DNA of 64,000 nucleotides. It comes from Siphonobacter sp. BAB-5405 (lineage in GTDB: Bacteria; Bacteroidota; Bacteroidia; Cytophagales; Spirosomataceae). Shown here piece after piece: positions 1 through 7,500 of this stretch. Numbering within the stretch: position 1 is the stretch's first letter; every line of letters starts with the position of its first letter. The stretch lies in the NCBI RefSeq assembly GCF_002872335.1, contig NZ_NJAG01000002.1, positions 310,001 through 374,000 of the forward strand, written 5' to 3'. Made by a program: the position numbers and the translations under genes. The notes under the pieces are model-generated. The model did no database searches and was not told where the DNA came from. It worked only from the letters and a program-made list of their open reading frames with translations.

Positions 1-50
1 CGCGTATTTGTCAAAGAAGCGGGTTTGTGGTCTACGAACCCTTAAGCTCT

Positions 51-95
51 TTTGACCATCCATCCTGATCCATACGTTCAGGATGGATGGTCAAA
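51..95 (-). terminator. Hairpin overlapping the stop codon of the 2H phosphoesterase gene
   Basis: Perfect 18-bp inverted repeat (51-68 with 78-95) around a 9-nt loop. The right arm contains the stop codon and last codons of the minus-strand gene, so coding sequence and 3' hairpin overlap. No T-run follows on the minus strand, so termination strength is uncertain; it could instead protect the 3' end of the mRNA. Confidence 0.5.
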
Positions 96-620
96 CAAAA
101 ACTCTTGCACCCACTGCCAGGGTCCCTGGTGGTATTCCCAGAGTACGAGTCCCGTCGCCTTTATCTCAAAAGGTTCAAAACGCTGCTGCAATTCCTGTTG
201 CAGGGCTTTGGCTTCGGCCGGACTTACCTTATTCTGAACCGTAATATGGGGCCACAATCGTTGCTGATCCTGCGGAATCAGCCATTGGGCCCATTCGTTC
301 TGCAACTGCCGATGCAGGGCTTTCAATGGTTCGCTTTCGATCGCAAAGGCGACTCCCCGCCCAATCATTTTTACTTCCCGTACGCCTAGTTTCAGGGGTG
401 GTCGTTGCGTCAGTTCCCGTAATGTATTTTCGATAATAGGTTCCTGAGGCGGTAACTGATGAAATAGCGTCAGGTGAGCTTTCAGAAAATTTCGGTCGGG
501 TGGAAAGTATTTTTCCCGTAACGCATCGAAGTACTGCTGAGCCGGGGCTTCCAGCTTCAACGTTACTATCAGTGGAAATAATGATTCAGATTCGGTTTGC
601 ATACGTGTCAAAACTGGCAT
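78..620 (-). CDS. 2'-5' RNA ligase family (2H phosphoesterase) protein
   Basis: About 180 aa. Two HxT motifs, HLTLF in the N-terminal half and HITVQ near the C-terminus, are the paired histidine signatures of the LigT-like 2H phosphoesterase superfamily, whose members cyclise or open 2',3'-cyclic phosphates or cleave 2'-5' linkages in RNA-like substrates. It has no signal peptide, so it should be cytoplasmic. The frame is open to a TTG at 647, but the ATG at 620 is preceded by an AAAAGAAA stretch and is preferred; an ATG at 599 is also possible. It is divergent from the DUF2945 gene with only about 40 bp between starts. The physiological substrate cannot be read from the sequence. Confidence 0.85.
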   Translation of the reverse strand: MPVLTRMQTESESLFPLIVTLKLEAPAQQYFDALREKYFPPDRNFLKAHLTLFHQLPPQEPIIENTLRELTQRPPLKLGVREVKMIGRGVAFAIESEPLKALHRQLQNEWAQWLIPQDQQRLWPHITVQNKVSPAEAKALQQELQQRFEPFEIKATGLVLWEYHQGPWQWVQEFLFDHPS

Positions 621-661
621 GGTTTCTTTTGTTAATACGCTGAACAAAAAGAATCAAACCA

Positions 662-868
662 ATGAAAAAAGGCGACGAAGTAAGCTGGAAGTGGGGAAAT
701 GGGAAGGCACATGGTACCATTGAATCCGTACACACCGAAACTATCGAACGAAAAATCAAAGGAGAAGCCATCACTCGCAAGGGTACGAAAGACAATCCGG
801 CCCTGGTAATCAAGCAGGAAGACGGCGATAAAGTCTTGAAACTGGCTTCGGAAGTCGATAAAAAATAA
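662..868 (+). CDS. DUF2945 (hypervirulence-associated TUDOR-like) small protein
   Basis: 68 aa, highly charged, beginning MKKGDEVSWKWGNGKAHGTI. The GDxVxWxxGxGxxxGxV pattern followed by a lysine-rich strand and a VxxxDG(D)K turn matches DUF2945, a small SH3/Tudor-like beta-barrel found widely in bacteria and fungi. Its function is not established; a nucleic acid- or protein-binding role is only suggested by the fold. No signal peptide. It is divergent from the 2H phosphoesterase gene and followed 105 bp later by a small lipoprotein gene on the same strand. Confidence 0.8.
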   Translation: MKKGDEVSWKWGNGKAHGTIESVHTETIERKIKGEAITRKGTKDNPALVIKQEDGDKVLKLASEVDKK

Positions 869-973
869 AAGAAATTCCGGAGAAAAAGTTAGAAAAAATG
901 GCCTTGGGTACTGTTGGAACGCGTTTTTTACCTTCGATTGAAACGAAACGTCTCACCATTAATCTTTGACCTT

Positions 974-1165
974 ATGAAAAAGTTGACATTAACCCGCTGG
1001 TCCACGTACCTTGTTTTATTATCAATCACCATGAGTTTGACCAGCTGCGAAGCCATTAAAGGAATCTTTAAGGCAGGCGTTTGGAGCGGAATTATCATGG
1101 TCGTTTTAGGCATTGCCGTCGTAATCTGGGTCGTTTCCAAGCTCTTTGGTGGCGGAGGCCGCTAA
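974..1165 (+). CDS. Small membrane lipoprotein, function unknown
   Basis: 63 aa from the ATG at 974. An upstream in-frame start at 914 would put a charged stretch before the signal sequence, so the shorter form is chosen. Residues 1-25 are a lipoprotein signal (basic KK/TR start, hydrophobic core, lipobox LTSC with Cys25). Residues about 35-57 form a second hydrophobic segment (IIMVVLGIAVVIWVV) and the tail is Gly-rich (FGGGGR). The protein is therefore membrane-bound twice, by lipid and by a helix. Similar short 'lipoprotein plus one helix' proteins are common in Cytophagales, but I know of no assigned role. A strong hairpin follows 30 bp after the stop. Confidence 0.65.
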   Translation: MKKLTLTRWSTYLVLLSITMSLTSCEAIKGIFKAGVWSGIIMVVLGIAVVIWVVSKLFGGGGR

Positions 1166-1194
1166 ACGTCACCACTCGTTCAATCCTATTGATC

Positions 1195-1250
1195 TCAAGA
1201 ACAGTAAAAGGCGGTCCGGAATAGTCTGGACCGCCTTTTACTGTTCTTGA
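1195..1250 (+). terminator. 23-bp perfect hairpin downstream of the small lipoprotein gene
   Basis: Perfect inverted repeat 1195-1217 / 1228-1250 with a 10-nt loop, 30 bp after the lipoprotein stop. The stem contains an A4/T4 stretch, but no U-run follows the right arm. It probably acts as a 3' end or termination structure between convergent units. Confidence 0.6.
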
Positions 1251-1385
1251 ATTAATAGGTTTACTACAACTATAGTACGAAAGAGTAAATCCTTGAGCAG
1301 TGAAGGAAATATAACTTTGGGACAGTTGAATATCGATTAGAAAGACAGTTGGAGACTGCTGAGTTGATAGTACAAGTTGGGAAAC

Positions 1386-1567
1386 CTGCACCAGTCGTAC
1401 TCTCCCGAACGCCCTAACCCCGAAGGGGTTCAACGTGAATAGCCCCGTATGCAATACGAGGAACCCGTTATCTCCAATGCAAACTTGCACCAGTCGTACC
1501 CTCTTCAATTCGAACGCCCCAACTCCGAAGGGTTTTAACGTAAACAATTCCGTATGCAATGCGGGAA
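1386..1567 (+). repeat. Tandem pair of REP-like two-hairpin intergenic repeats
   Basis: Two diverged units, 1386-1463 and 1484-1567, share TGCACCAGTCGTAC, then GAACGCCC, then CCGAAGGG(G)TT, then CCGTATGCAAT. Each has two short hairpins: the palindromic AACCCCGAAGGGGTT core and a CCCGTATGCAAT(A/G)CGGG-type stem. A third copy lies inverted at 7441-7492. The arrangement resembles REP/BIME elements, which in other bacteria are mobilised by RAYT transposases; no RAYT gene is in the window. The units sit between two convergent genes. Confidence 0.75.
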
Positions 1568-1570
1568 ATC

Positions 1571-2644
1571 CTACAATTTCACCCGATACAAGCGATACGG
1601 ATAATCCACCCGATTCTGTCCCTGGTTGAACTTAGGAGCCCGCTGGTACTGAGCCGCCGTTACGTACAAATAGCCATCCGGACCAATGGCAAAGCTATCG
1701 GGCCAGAGCAATCGTTCGTCCTGTACCAGCGTTTCGAACGTACGATTCTGGGCGTTGAATCGATACAGTGTTTTCTTTTCCGAATCCCCCATGTACACAT
1801 TTCCAGCGTTGTCGGCGAACATTCCGTGGGAAATGCCCGCTTTCCCGACGGCTTCTACTTTCGACTCCAGTTCTGCTTTCGGTAATGAAGTATCAGCCAG
1901 AGCCGCTGTCGGGATGCGGTATAATTGAGTCTGGGTAATCGGTCGGTAATAAAAATATTCTCCCGCCAGAGCAATGCCATTCACGTTACTACTGAACGGT
2001 TTCCCCGACTGATCCTTTACCTCGATTCCATCAATCGTAAGCTTATACGCGGGATCAGCCGTAGTAGAAGGATGTTTTTCAAGTACTGTCCGGCTTTTGC
2101 CCGTTTTTAAATCCAGCACGACCACGGCGGCCCGTCCGGGATCCGATAAGAACGCCAGTTGGCGTTTGGTATCCACGTTCACATCATTTAGTCCCGTTTT
2201 CTCCCGGGGCAGGTCTTCAAAACGATAAATACGTTCGACAGCATTCGTTTTCAGGTTAATTTTCAACAATTTAATTCCCTCGGGAATGGATTTTCCGAAA
2301 CTCGGATTGGCCGGATCCAAAGCCCAGAGGGTATTATCAGCATCCACATACAGGGCCTGCAAACTCACAAAATGATCCTGGGGATGTAAGGAATCTTCCT
2401 GATTCCAGGCCTGATTCGGGTACGGCACCTGAGTCCTATCCGACTTGATTTCAATCAGGGCGTTTTTATAATCCCTGGACCACTTCGGAAACGTAACGAA
2501 GGTGCGTCCCTCCTGCGAAATGGCTAATCCTACGGGTTGATATTTCCCAAACTGAGCCGCTTCTTCCAGCGTACGCTTCGGAGATTGGGCAATGGCGAGC
2601 GTTGTTACCAGAACAAAGGCCAGGGTGTACACGTGTTTTTTCAT
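1571..2644 (-). CDS. Exported major royal jelly protein-family beta-propeller (SMP-30-like)
   Basis: 357 aa with a signal peptide (MKKHVYTLAFVLVTTLAIAQ). The body is a six-bladed beta-propeller of the MRJP/Yellow family: PVGLAISQEGRTFVTFP, LWALDPANP, GLNDVNVD, VNGIALAG and GNVYMGDSEKKTLYRF, with the terminal WPDSFAIGPDGYLYVTA blade typical of the family. Bacterial members are often labelled L-dopachrome tautomerase- or gluconolactonase-related, but catalytic activity is unproven for most. It is predicted periplasmic or secreted. It is a single gene, convergent with the plus-strand cluster on its left and divergent from the DUF1905 gene on its right (75 bp). A sugar lactone or small-molecule binding role is inference. 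Confidence 0.75.
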   Translation of the reverse strand: MKKHVYTLAFVLVTTLAIAQSPKRTLEEAAQFGKYQPVGLAISQEGRTFVTFPKWSRDYKNALIEIKSDRTQVPYPNQAWNQEDSLHPQDHFVSLQALYVDADNTLWALDPANPSFGKSIPEGIKLLKINLKTNAVERIYRFEDLPREKTGLNDVNVDTKRQLAFLSDPGRAAVVVLDLKTGKSRTVLEKHPSTTADPAYKLTIDGIEVKDQSGKPFSSNVNGIALAGEYFYYRPITQTQLYRIPTAALADTSLPKAELESKVEAVGKAGISHGMFADNAGNVYMGDSEKKTLYRFNAQNRTFETLVQDERLLWPDSFAIGPDGYLYVTAAQYQRAPKFNQGQNRVDYPYRLYRVKL

Positions 2645-2719
2645 ACATTTCCGTACTTTTTTGCAAGCTTACGGCAAGTCCATTCGCAAAAAGAATGTTC
2701 CCGGTAATCCATTTTCTGC

Positions 2720-3223
2720 ATGGCAACCATCGATCCCATCGAGTACTACACCGACATTCGTACGCTTGAGCATTTGGCGGGAGCCTACATTCCCGTACCG
2801 GCAGCGATCGTCCAACAAATCGGCACGTTCAAGATTCGTCTTTTTTGTACGGTCAACGGCACGCTTACCTGGCCCTGCGGGCTGGTCGCTCACGGACAGG
2901 GCGATGCTTACCTTACCATTAATCAGGAACGACTCAAGAAACTAAAGTTAAAATCGGGCAGCGAAGTACACGTGCAACTCAGGCCGGATGAAAGCGAATT
3001 CGGACTGGAAATGCCGGAGGAATTACAGGAAGTACTGCGTCTTGATGACGAAGGCCAACGACGTTTTCAGGCACTCATTCCGGGGAAACAACGCTTTTTG
3101 ATCCGAACGGTACTCGCGGTAAAACATACGCAGTTACGCGTGGACCGATCGCTGCAATTGATTACCCGTTTGAAGCAGGCTCCCGAAGGTAAGGAAACGT
3201 TTGCCCAATTATCGCTCCGCTAA
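2720..3223 (+). CDS. DUF1905 / YdeI-OmpD-associated domain protein
   Basis: 167 aa, cytoplasmic. Residues about 20-95 match DUF1905 (AYIPVPAAIVQQIGTFKIRLFCTVNG, then CGLVAHGQGDAYLTIN and LKSGSEVHVQLRPDE), a small beta-barrel. The C-terminal part (PEELQEVLRLDDEGQRRFQAL) is the helical YdeI/OmpD-associated segment that usually follows it. The family is linked to resistance to cationic peptides in a few bacteria, but no mechanism is firm. It is followed 60 bp later by a DinB-like gene on the same strand, so the two may be co-transcribed. Confidence 0.8.
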   Translation: MATIDPIEYYTDIRTLEHLAGAYIPVPAAIVQQIGTFKIRLFCTVNGTLTWPCGLVAHGQGDAYLTINQERLKKLKLKSGSEVHVQLRPDESEFGLEMPEELQEVLRLDDEGQRRFQALIPGKQRFLIRTVLAVKHTQLRVDRSLQLITRLKQAPEGKETFAQLSLR

Positions 3224-3283
3224 AACCAGCGGCTCCTTTGAACGATTTTTTAGCGTTTTACCATCCGAACTATTCATTGTATT

Positions 3284-3784
3284 ATGGCAGAACTGCGTGA
3301 AGTCTGGCTCCGTGGCCCCCTACCCGACCTACCTGATTTGTTACAACCCGTGGCCCATGCCCTGCTGCAGGCCCGGGAAGAAATTCAGGCTCTGACGGCT
3401 CAATTTCCGAACGTACGACTGTGGGAACGACCCTCGGGCGTCGCCTCTCCGGGTTTTCACCTCCAGCATCTGACAGGCGTACTGGATCGATTGTATACCT
3501 ACGCCCGGAGCGAAGCCCTGACGGAAGCACAGCTCGCGTACCTGGCGACGGAAAGTTTGCCGAATGAACAAAGCGTTACGGCCTTAGTCGAGCAATTCAA
3601 TCAACAGGTAGATCAAGCTCTGCAACAGCTCCGCCATACGGACGTGCAAACGCTCACCGAAACGCGGGGTGTGGGTCGGGCTCAACTTCCTTCCACCGTA
3701 CTGGGTTTATACGTACATTCGGCAGAACACACCATGCGGCATTTAGGGCAGTTGCTGGTAACGGTTCGAATGCTGGAAAGTTGA
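3284..3784 (+). CDS. DinB-like four-helix bundle protein
   Basis: 166 aa, all-helical composition. Histidines at the expected positions of the DinB/YfiT metal site are visible in FHLQHLTGVLDRL and in the C-terminal HSAEHTMRHLGQLL. DinB-family proteins bind a divalent metal with three histidines; some are thiol (bacillithiol or mycothiol) transferases, but most Bacteroidota copies are uncharacterised. It follows the DUF1905 gene by 60 bp. A second DinB-type protein occurs at 13473-14024. Substrate unknown. Confidence 0.8.
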   Translation: MAELREVWLRGPLPDLPDLLQPVAHALLQAREEIQALTAQFPNVRLWERPSGVASPGFHLQHLTGVLDRLYTYARSEALTEAQLAYLATESLPNEQSVTALVEQFNQQVDQALQQLRHTDVQTLTETRGVGRAQLPSTVLGLYVHSAEHTMRHLGQLLVTVRMLES

Positions 3785-3938
3785 AGCAATAATTTACTCG
3801 TTCCCACCAGCTAAGTCATTCCCGAAAGGGGCCATTTTTCAAACTTGAAAGCGTATTCAAACCCTCTTAAACCTTCGGCCTTTTCAAACGTCATTCAAAC
3901 TATACACCACTTAAACCTCTTCAAACCCTACCCATCCC

Positions 3939-4898
3939 ATGAAAGCAGTAGTAGTCACCCAAGCCGGTAATCCGGATGTATTGCAGGTACAGGACCGTTC
4001 GGTACCGCAACCCAATGAAACCCAGGTACTCATTAAAGTAGAAGCGGCGGGAATTAACCGGGCCGATCTGATGATGCGGCAGGGAAAATACAGCGGCGAG
4101 ACGCCCCCCGTACTGGGTCTGGAAATAGCAGGCACAATTGAATCCTGTGGCCCCACGGTCAAACAATGGAAAAAAGGGCAACGCGTCTGTGCCCTCATTG
4201 CGAATGGTGGTTACGCCGAGTACGCTCTGGCCGACGCCCGGCATTGCCTCCCCCTACCGGCTGACTTGCCCATGACCGAAGCAGCGGGGTTGCCCGAAAC
4301 GGTGTTTACGGTCTGGAGTAATGTGTTTCAACGAACGAAAATACTACCCGGCGAAATCCTGCTCGTACAGGGCGGCACCAGCGGCATTGGCCTGACGGCG
4401 ATTCAAATGGCTAAAGCCTTTGGCGTACGCGTGTATGCCACGGCGGGTACCGACGAAAAGTGTGCTTTTGCCTGTAAATGGGGAGCCGATCGCTGTGCCA
4501 ACTACCGTACGCAGGATTTTGAGGCCGAGTTTTCGGATACGGGTGTAGACGTTGTGCTTGATTATGTGGGCGGCGATTACACGGCTAAACACCTGCGTCT
4601 GCTCCGGCCCGAAGGTCGCCTGTGCTGGCTGGCTGGACTCGATGGCGTGAAAACGGAAATTAACATCATGGATGTGATGTCGAAGCGATTACAGCTAACG
4701 GGTAGTATGCTTTCGCCCCGTACCGCTGATTTTAAAGCTCAGCTTGCGGCCGACATTGAAGCCAAAGTGTGGCCCCTGGTACAACAGGGCAAAATACGTA
4801 CGGAGGTGTACCGGACTTTCCCACTGGAGGAAGCGGCCGAAGCTCACCGATTGATGGAAAAAGGCGAACACATCGGAAAGATTATTTTGACGGTATAA
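3939..4898 (+). CDS. NAD(P)H:quinone oxidoreductase, zinc-free MDR family
   Basis: 319 aa medium-chain dehydrogenase/reductase. The N-terminal GroES-like domain carries VEAAGINRADLMMRQGKY and PPVLGLEIAGTIE; the Rossmann part carries VQGGTSGIGLTAIQMAK, the nucleotide-binding loop of the quinone oxidoreductase/PIG3 subfamily. The zinc-ligand cysteines of alcohol dehydrogenases are absent, as expected for QOR. It would reduce quinones or enones with NADPH in the cytosol. The 150 bp upstream are rich in CAAAC-type pyrimidine runs without a clear -7 box. A NIPSNAP gene follows but has its own promoter box. Confidence 0.88.
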   Translation: MKAVVVTQAGNPDVLQVQDRSVPQPNETQVLIKVEAAGINRADLMMRQGKYSGETPPVLGLEIAGTIESCGPTVKQWKKGQRVCALIANGGYAEYALADARHCLPLPADLPMTEAAGLPETVFTVWSNVFQRTKILPGEILLVQGGTSGIGLTAIQMAKAFGVRVYATAGTDEKCAFACKWGADRCANYRTQDFEAEFSDTGVDVVLDYVGGDYTAKHLRLLRPEGRLCWLAGLDGVKTEINIMDVMSKRLQLTGSMLSPRTADFKAQLAADIEAKVWPLVQQGKIRTEVYRTFPLEEAAEAHRLMEKGEHIGKIILTV

Positions 4899-4937
4899 TG
4901 GATACTTTAGGTATACGCAAATGGCTATACGTTCAAC

Positions 4938-4945
4938 TATATTTG
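4938..4945 (+). promoter_or_regulatory. Bacteroidota -7 box (TATATTTG) for the NIPSNAP gene
   Basis: TATATTTG fits TAnnTTTG, the -7 element of the Bacteroidota primary sigma factor, and lies 36 bp before the ATG at 4982. No good -33 TTG is seen at the usual distance. Confidence 0.45.
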
Positions 4946-4981
4946 TAGCTGTTTTTGACGTAAACATTCCTCTACTCATCC

Positions 4982-5743
4982 ATGAATCGCCGGAAATTTG
5001 TTACTTCCTCCGTACTTGCGGCCACGGCTGCTACCTTACCCGCTCAGGCTGCTAGCCAGGCTGAAGCGGCTTTTTTTGAACTTCGTGTGTATGAATTGAA
5101 AGGAGGAAATGCTCTGGACGAGTACCTGAAAACGGCGTTGATTCCCGCTTTGAATCGGCAGGGCGTAAAAACCGTAGGTGTATTTCGGGAGATGGGAAAA
5201 TCGGAACCTCCAATGGTATATGTCCTGATTCCCTACGCATCGATGAATGCCTACGCAGAATCGGCCAGTCGATTGACCAAGGATTCGGATTTCCAGAAAG
5301 CCAGCGAAAACTACCGGAATCTCATGCCCGAACGAGCCTCGTACGCCCGGTACAAATCGTCGCTGATGCAGGGATTTTCGGGTTTTCCGCAGGTTGTAGC
5401 TCCGGATACCAAACAAAGCCGAATCTTTGAACTGCGTACCTACGAAGGCTTCAGTGAAGACGCCGTTCGCCGGAAAATTGCCATGTTCAATGATGCGGAA
5501 ATCAAGGTATTCAACAACGTGGGCCTGACGCCCGTTTTCTTCGGTGAAGTCAAAATCGGCGATTCTCTTCCCTGTCTGACGTACATGCTGACGTTCAAAA
5601 ACATGGAAGAACGCGATGCCAACTGGAAAAAATTCGGCAGCGACCCCGACTGGAAACGCATTTCCGGACTCCCCGAATACGCGAATACCGTTTCCCGAAT
5701 TCAGCGGGTATTTCTGGAACCTACGGGCTACTCCCAGGTTTAA
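4982..5743 (+). CDS. Tat-exported NIPSNAP family protein
   Basis: 253 aa. The N-terminus MNRRKFVTSSVLAATAATLPAQA has a twin-arginine pair, a hydrophobic core and an AQA cleavage site, so export by Tat is likely. Two NIPSNAP ferredoxin-like repeats follow: FFELRVYELKGGNALDEYL (about residue 31) and RIFELRTYEGFSEDAVRRK (about residue 147), each with the family's ELR.Y start. Bacterial NIPSNAP proteins are dimeric alpha/beta barrels of unknown function, often near sugar-catabolic genes in this phylum. It is monocistronic, with a -7 box upstream and an intrinsic terminator immediately after the stop. Confidence 0.85.
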   Translation: MNRRKFVTSSVLAATAATLPAQAASQAEAAFFELRVYELKGGNALDEYLKTALIPALNRQGVKTVGVFREMGKSEPPMVYVLIPYASMNAYAESASRLTKDSDFQKASENYRNLMPERASYARYKSSLMQGFSGFPQVVAPDTKQSRIFELRTYEGFSEDAVRRKIAMFNDAEIKVFNNVGLTPVFFGEVKIGDSLPCLTYMLTFKNMEERDANWKKFGSDPDWKRISGLPEYANTVSRIQRVFLEPTGYSQV

Positions 5744-5753
5744 ATCGACAAAA

Positions 5754-5782
5754 AAGCGTCCGGGGCAAAACCCCGGACGCTT
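5754..5782 (+). terminator. Intrinsic terminator after the NIPSNAP gene
   Basis: Perfect 12-bp GC-rich stem (5754-5765 / 5771-5782) with a 5-nt loop, starting 10 bp after the stop and followed by TTCTTCATTC. Confidence 0.8.
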
Positions 5783-5940
5783 CTTCATTCAACCCCGCAA
5801 GGAGTAGTATTCATTCAGATACCCACTTTTCGACGTTGAGCTTTTGAGGACTGAAAAGCGAGCAGCTCCCCGCCATAAACCTCATACCTTTCTCAAACTT
5901 TAAACCTTAAACTTCATACCCCACTCAAACTCACCCCCAC

Positions 5941-7188
5941 CTACAACTGCTTTTTCTTCTTTTTCTTGACTTTCGAAAGTCGTTCTTCCTCTTCCTGAAT
6001 CAGGCTCCGCCAATCGGTATTTTTTTCACTATCGGCTCCCAGATCAATCGTGGCTTCGTAGTCTAACTGATCAATGTTCAGGACCTTGATGGGCTTGGTC
6101 AAATAGGCTTCGATTTCTTTCAGTATGGGCTTTTCCTCCGTACTGCAAAACGATACGGCGTGCCCCCGTTGCGTACCCCGGCCCGTACGGCCTACGCGGT
6201 GTACGTAGTTTTCGGCCTGTTCCGGAAGGTCGTAATTGACGACGTAGTCTACGTTGGCAATATCAATGCCCCGGGCACTGACGTCGGTCGCAATCAGTAC
6301 TTTTGTTTCACCTTTTCTGAAATCATTGAGTACCGACAAGCGATCCGTTTGTTCCTTTCCTCCGTGAATGGTCTGACTGGCAATGTTCATCCGTTCAAGG
6401 GCTTTGCTGACGCGTTCGGCCCGAACTTTGGTCCGGACAAAAACCAGTAGTTTACTTTCGGGATGTTCGTTAATAAGCCGTTCCAGGAAGAAACGTTTAT
6501 CGTCCATTTCCACGAAAGCCACGGCATGATCGATGTTCTTAGAAACGGGATCTTTCGGCGAAATCTGAATCCGGATGGGATTCGTAACCAGCGAATACGC
6601 CAGTTTTTTGATCGTTTCGTTGATCGTGGCCGAGAAAAACAGGGTTTGTCGCTTTTTGGGCAGGTACTTGATCAGGTCCTGAATATCCTTGATGAAGCCC
6701 AGGTCCAGCATATGATCCGCTTCATCAAGAATCAGGATTTCTACGCTATTCATATGAATGTACCCCTGGCTCGTCAAATCAAACATCCGTCCCGGTGTCG
6801 TTACCAGAATATCAATGCCTTCTTCCAGTTTGGCAATCTGCGGTCCCTGCTCTACGCCACCAAAGGTACAGAACGACTTTACTTTGGAGTGGTGACCGAT
6901 TTGCTGGAAAACCTCCGTAATCTGGATGGCCAGCTCGCGGGTAGGTACCATCACGATACACTTGATGCCAGTACTGCGTTTGGTCTGTTTTCGGTTGTGA
7001 ATCATGCTCAGCACCGGAATGGCGAAAGCCGCCGTTTTTCCGGTACCAGTCTGGGCAATCGCTAGTACGTCCTCACCCTTTAGAATGGGAGGAATGGATT
7101 TAAACTGGATGTCTGTCGGCCGCTTGAAGCCGAGTTTGACCAGACTTTTCTTTATTTCCGGAGCGATGGAATATTCTTCAAATTTCAT
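5941..7188 (-). CDS. DEAD-box ATP-dependent RNA helicase, RhlE-like
   Basis: 415 aa with all core DEAD-box motifs: Q-motif region (FKRPTDIQ), motif I AQTGTGKT (residues 45-52), PTRELA, TPGR, DEAD, SAT, then RGIDI and HRVGRTGR in the C-terminal RecA domain. The C-terminus ends in a lysine run (KVKKKKKKQL), a likely RNA-binding tail. RhlE-type helicases remodel ribosome precursors and mRNA structure, often in the cold. The gene lies 24 bp downstream of the VF530 gene on the same strand, suggesting one transcript. The RhlE subgroup, rather than DbpA or SrmB, is inferred from length and tail. Confidence 0.92.
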   Translation of the reverse strand: MKFEEYSIAPEIKKSLVKLGFKRPTDIQFKSIPPILKGEDVLAIAQTGTGKTAAFAIPVLSMIHNRKQTKRSTGIKCIVMVPTRELAIQITEVFQQIGHHSKVKSFCTFGGVEQGPQIAKLEEGIDILVTTPGRMFDLTSQGYIHMNSVEILILDEADHMLDLGFIKDIQDLIKYLPKKRQTLFFSATINETIKKLAYSLVTNPIRIQISPKDPVSKNIDHAVAFVEMDDKRFFLERLINEHPESKLLVFVRTKVRAERVSKALERMNIASQTIHGGKEQTDRLSVLNDFRKGETKVLIATDVSARGIDIANVDYVVNYDLPEQAENYVHRVGRTGRGTQRGHAVSFCSTEEKPILKEIEAYLTKPIKVLNIDQLDYEATIDLGADSEKNTDWRSLIQEEEERLSKVKKKKKKQL

Positions 7189-7212
7189 AGGCCATGTGTT
7201 TTACCGGAATGT

Positions 7213-7416
7213 CTAATCGAGACTTTCCAGGTACAATTCTTCTACTTTCTTACGAGCCCAGGGCGTTTTCCGTAAAAACGTCAGGCTCGATTTAATACTG
7301 GGATCATGGGTAAAACACCTGATCCGAATCCGTAAGCCCAGTTGATCCCAGCCGTAATAATCGACCAAATGAAATAAAATCATTTGCAGGGTTTTGCCTT
7401 CGAGTGGATCTTTCAT
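7213..7416 (-). CDS. VF530 family small DNA-binding protein
   Basis: 67 aa, starting [21 protein letters not shown] and containing [20 protein letters not shown] and [11 protein letters not shown]. This is the full VF530 (DUF2132) pattern, a small helical fold with a SAP-like surface that has been reported to bind double-stranded DNA. The cellular role is unknown. It is the first gene of a probable two-gene unit with the RhlE-like helicase. A REP-like repeat lies directly upstream, so promoter sequences must be short or lie within that repeat. Confidence 0.85.
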   Translation of the reverse strand: MKDPLEGKTLQMILFHLVDYYGWDQLGLRIRIRCFTHDPSIKSSLTFLRKTPWARKKVEELYLESLD

Positions 7417-7440
7417 ACTAGTTTATTCCTGTGTATTAAG

Positions 7441-7492
7441 TTTGCCCGCATTGCATACGGGTCTATTTATATTGAACCCCTTCGGGGTTGAC
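7441..7492 (-). repeat. REP-like two-hairpin repeat, third copy (inverted)
   Basis: On the minus strand this reads AACCCCGAAGGGGTT, a short A/T spacer, then CCCGTATGCAATGCGGG, closely matching the unit at 1417-1463 and more loosely the one at 1516-1567. It lies between the stop of the radical SAM gene and the start of the VF530 gene. Confidence 0.75.
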
Positions 7493-7500
7493 AAGCCTAG

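Noticed and set aside
1095-1559. 154-codon minus-strand frame
   Set aside because: It reads through a perfect terminator hairpin and both REP-like units; the repeated peptide pattern (LFTLxPFGVxAF) is simply the translated repeat.
5036-5788. 250-codon minus-strand frame opposite the NIPSNAP gene
   Set aside because: Antisense to an intact NIPSNAP gene, reads through its terminator, and shows no recognisable family.
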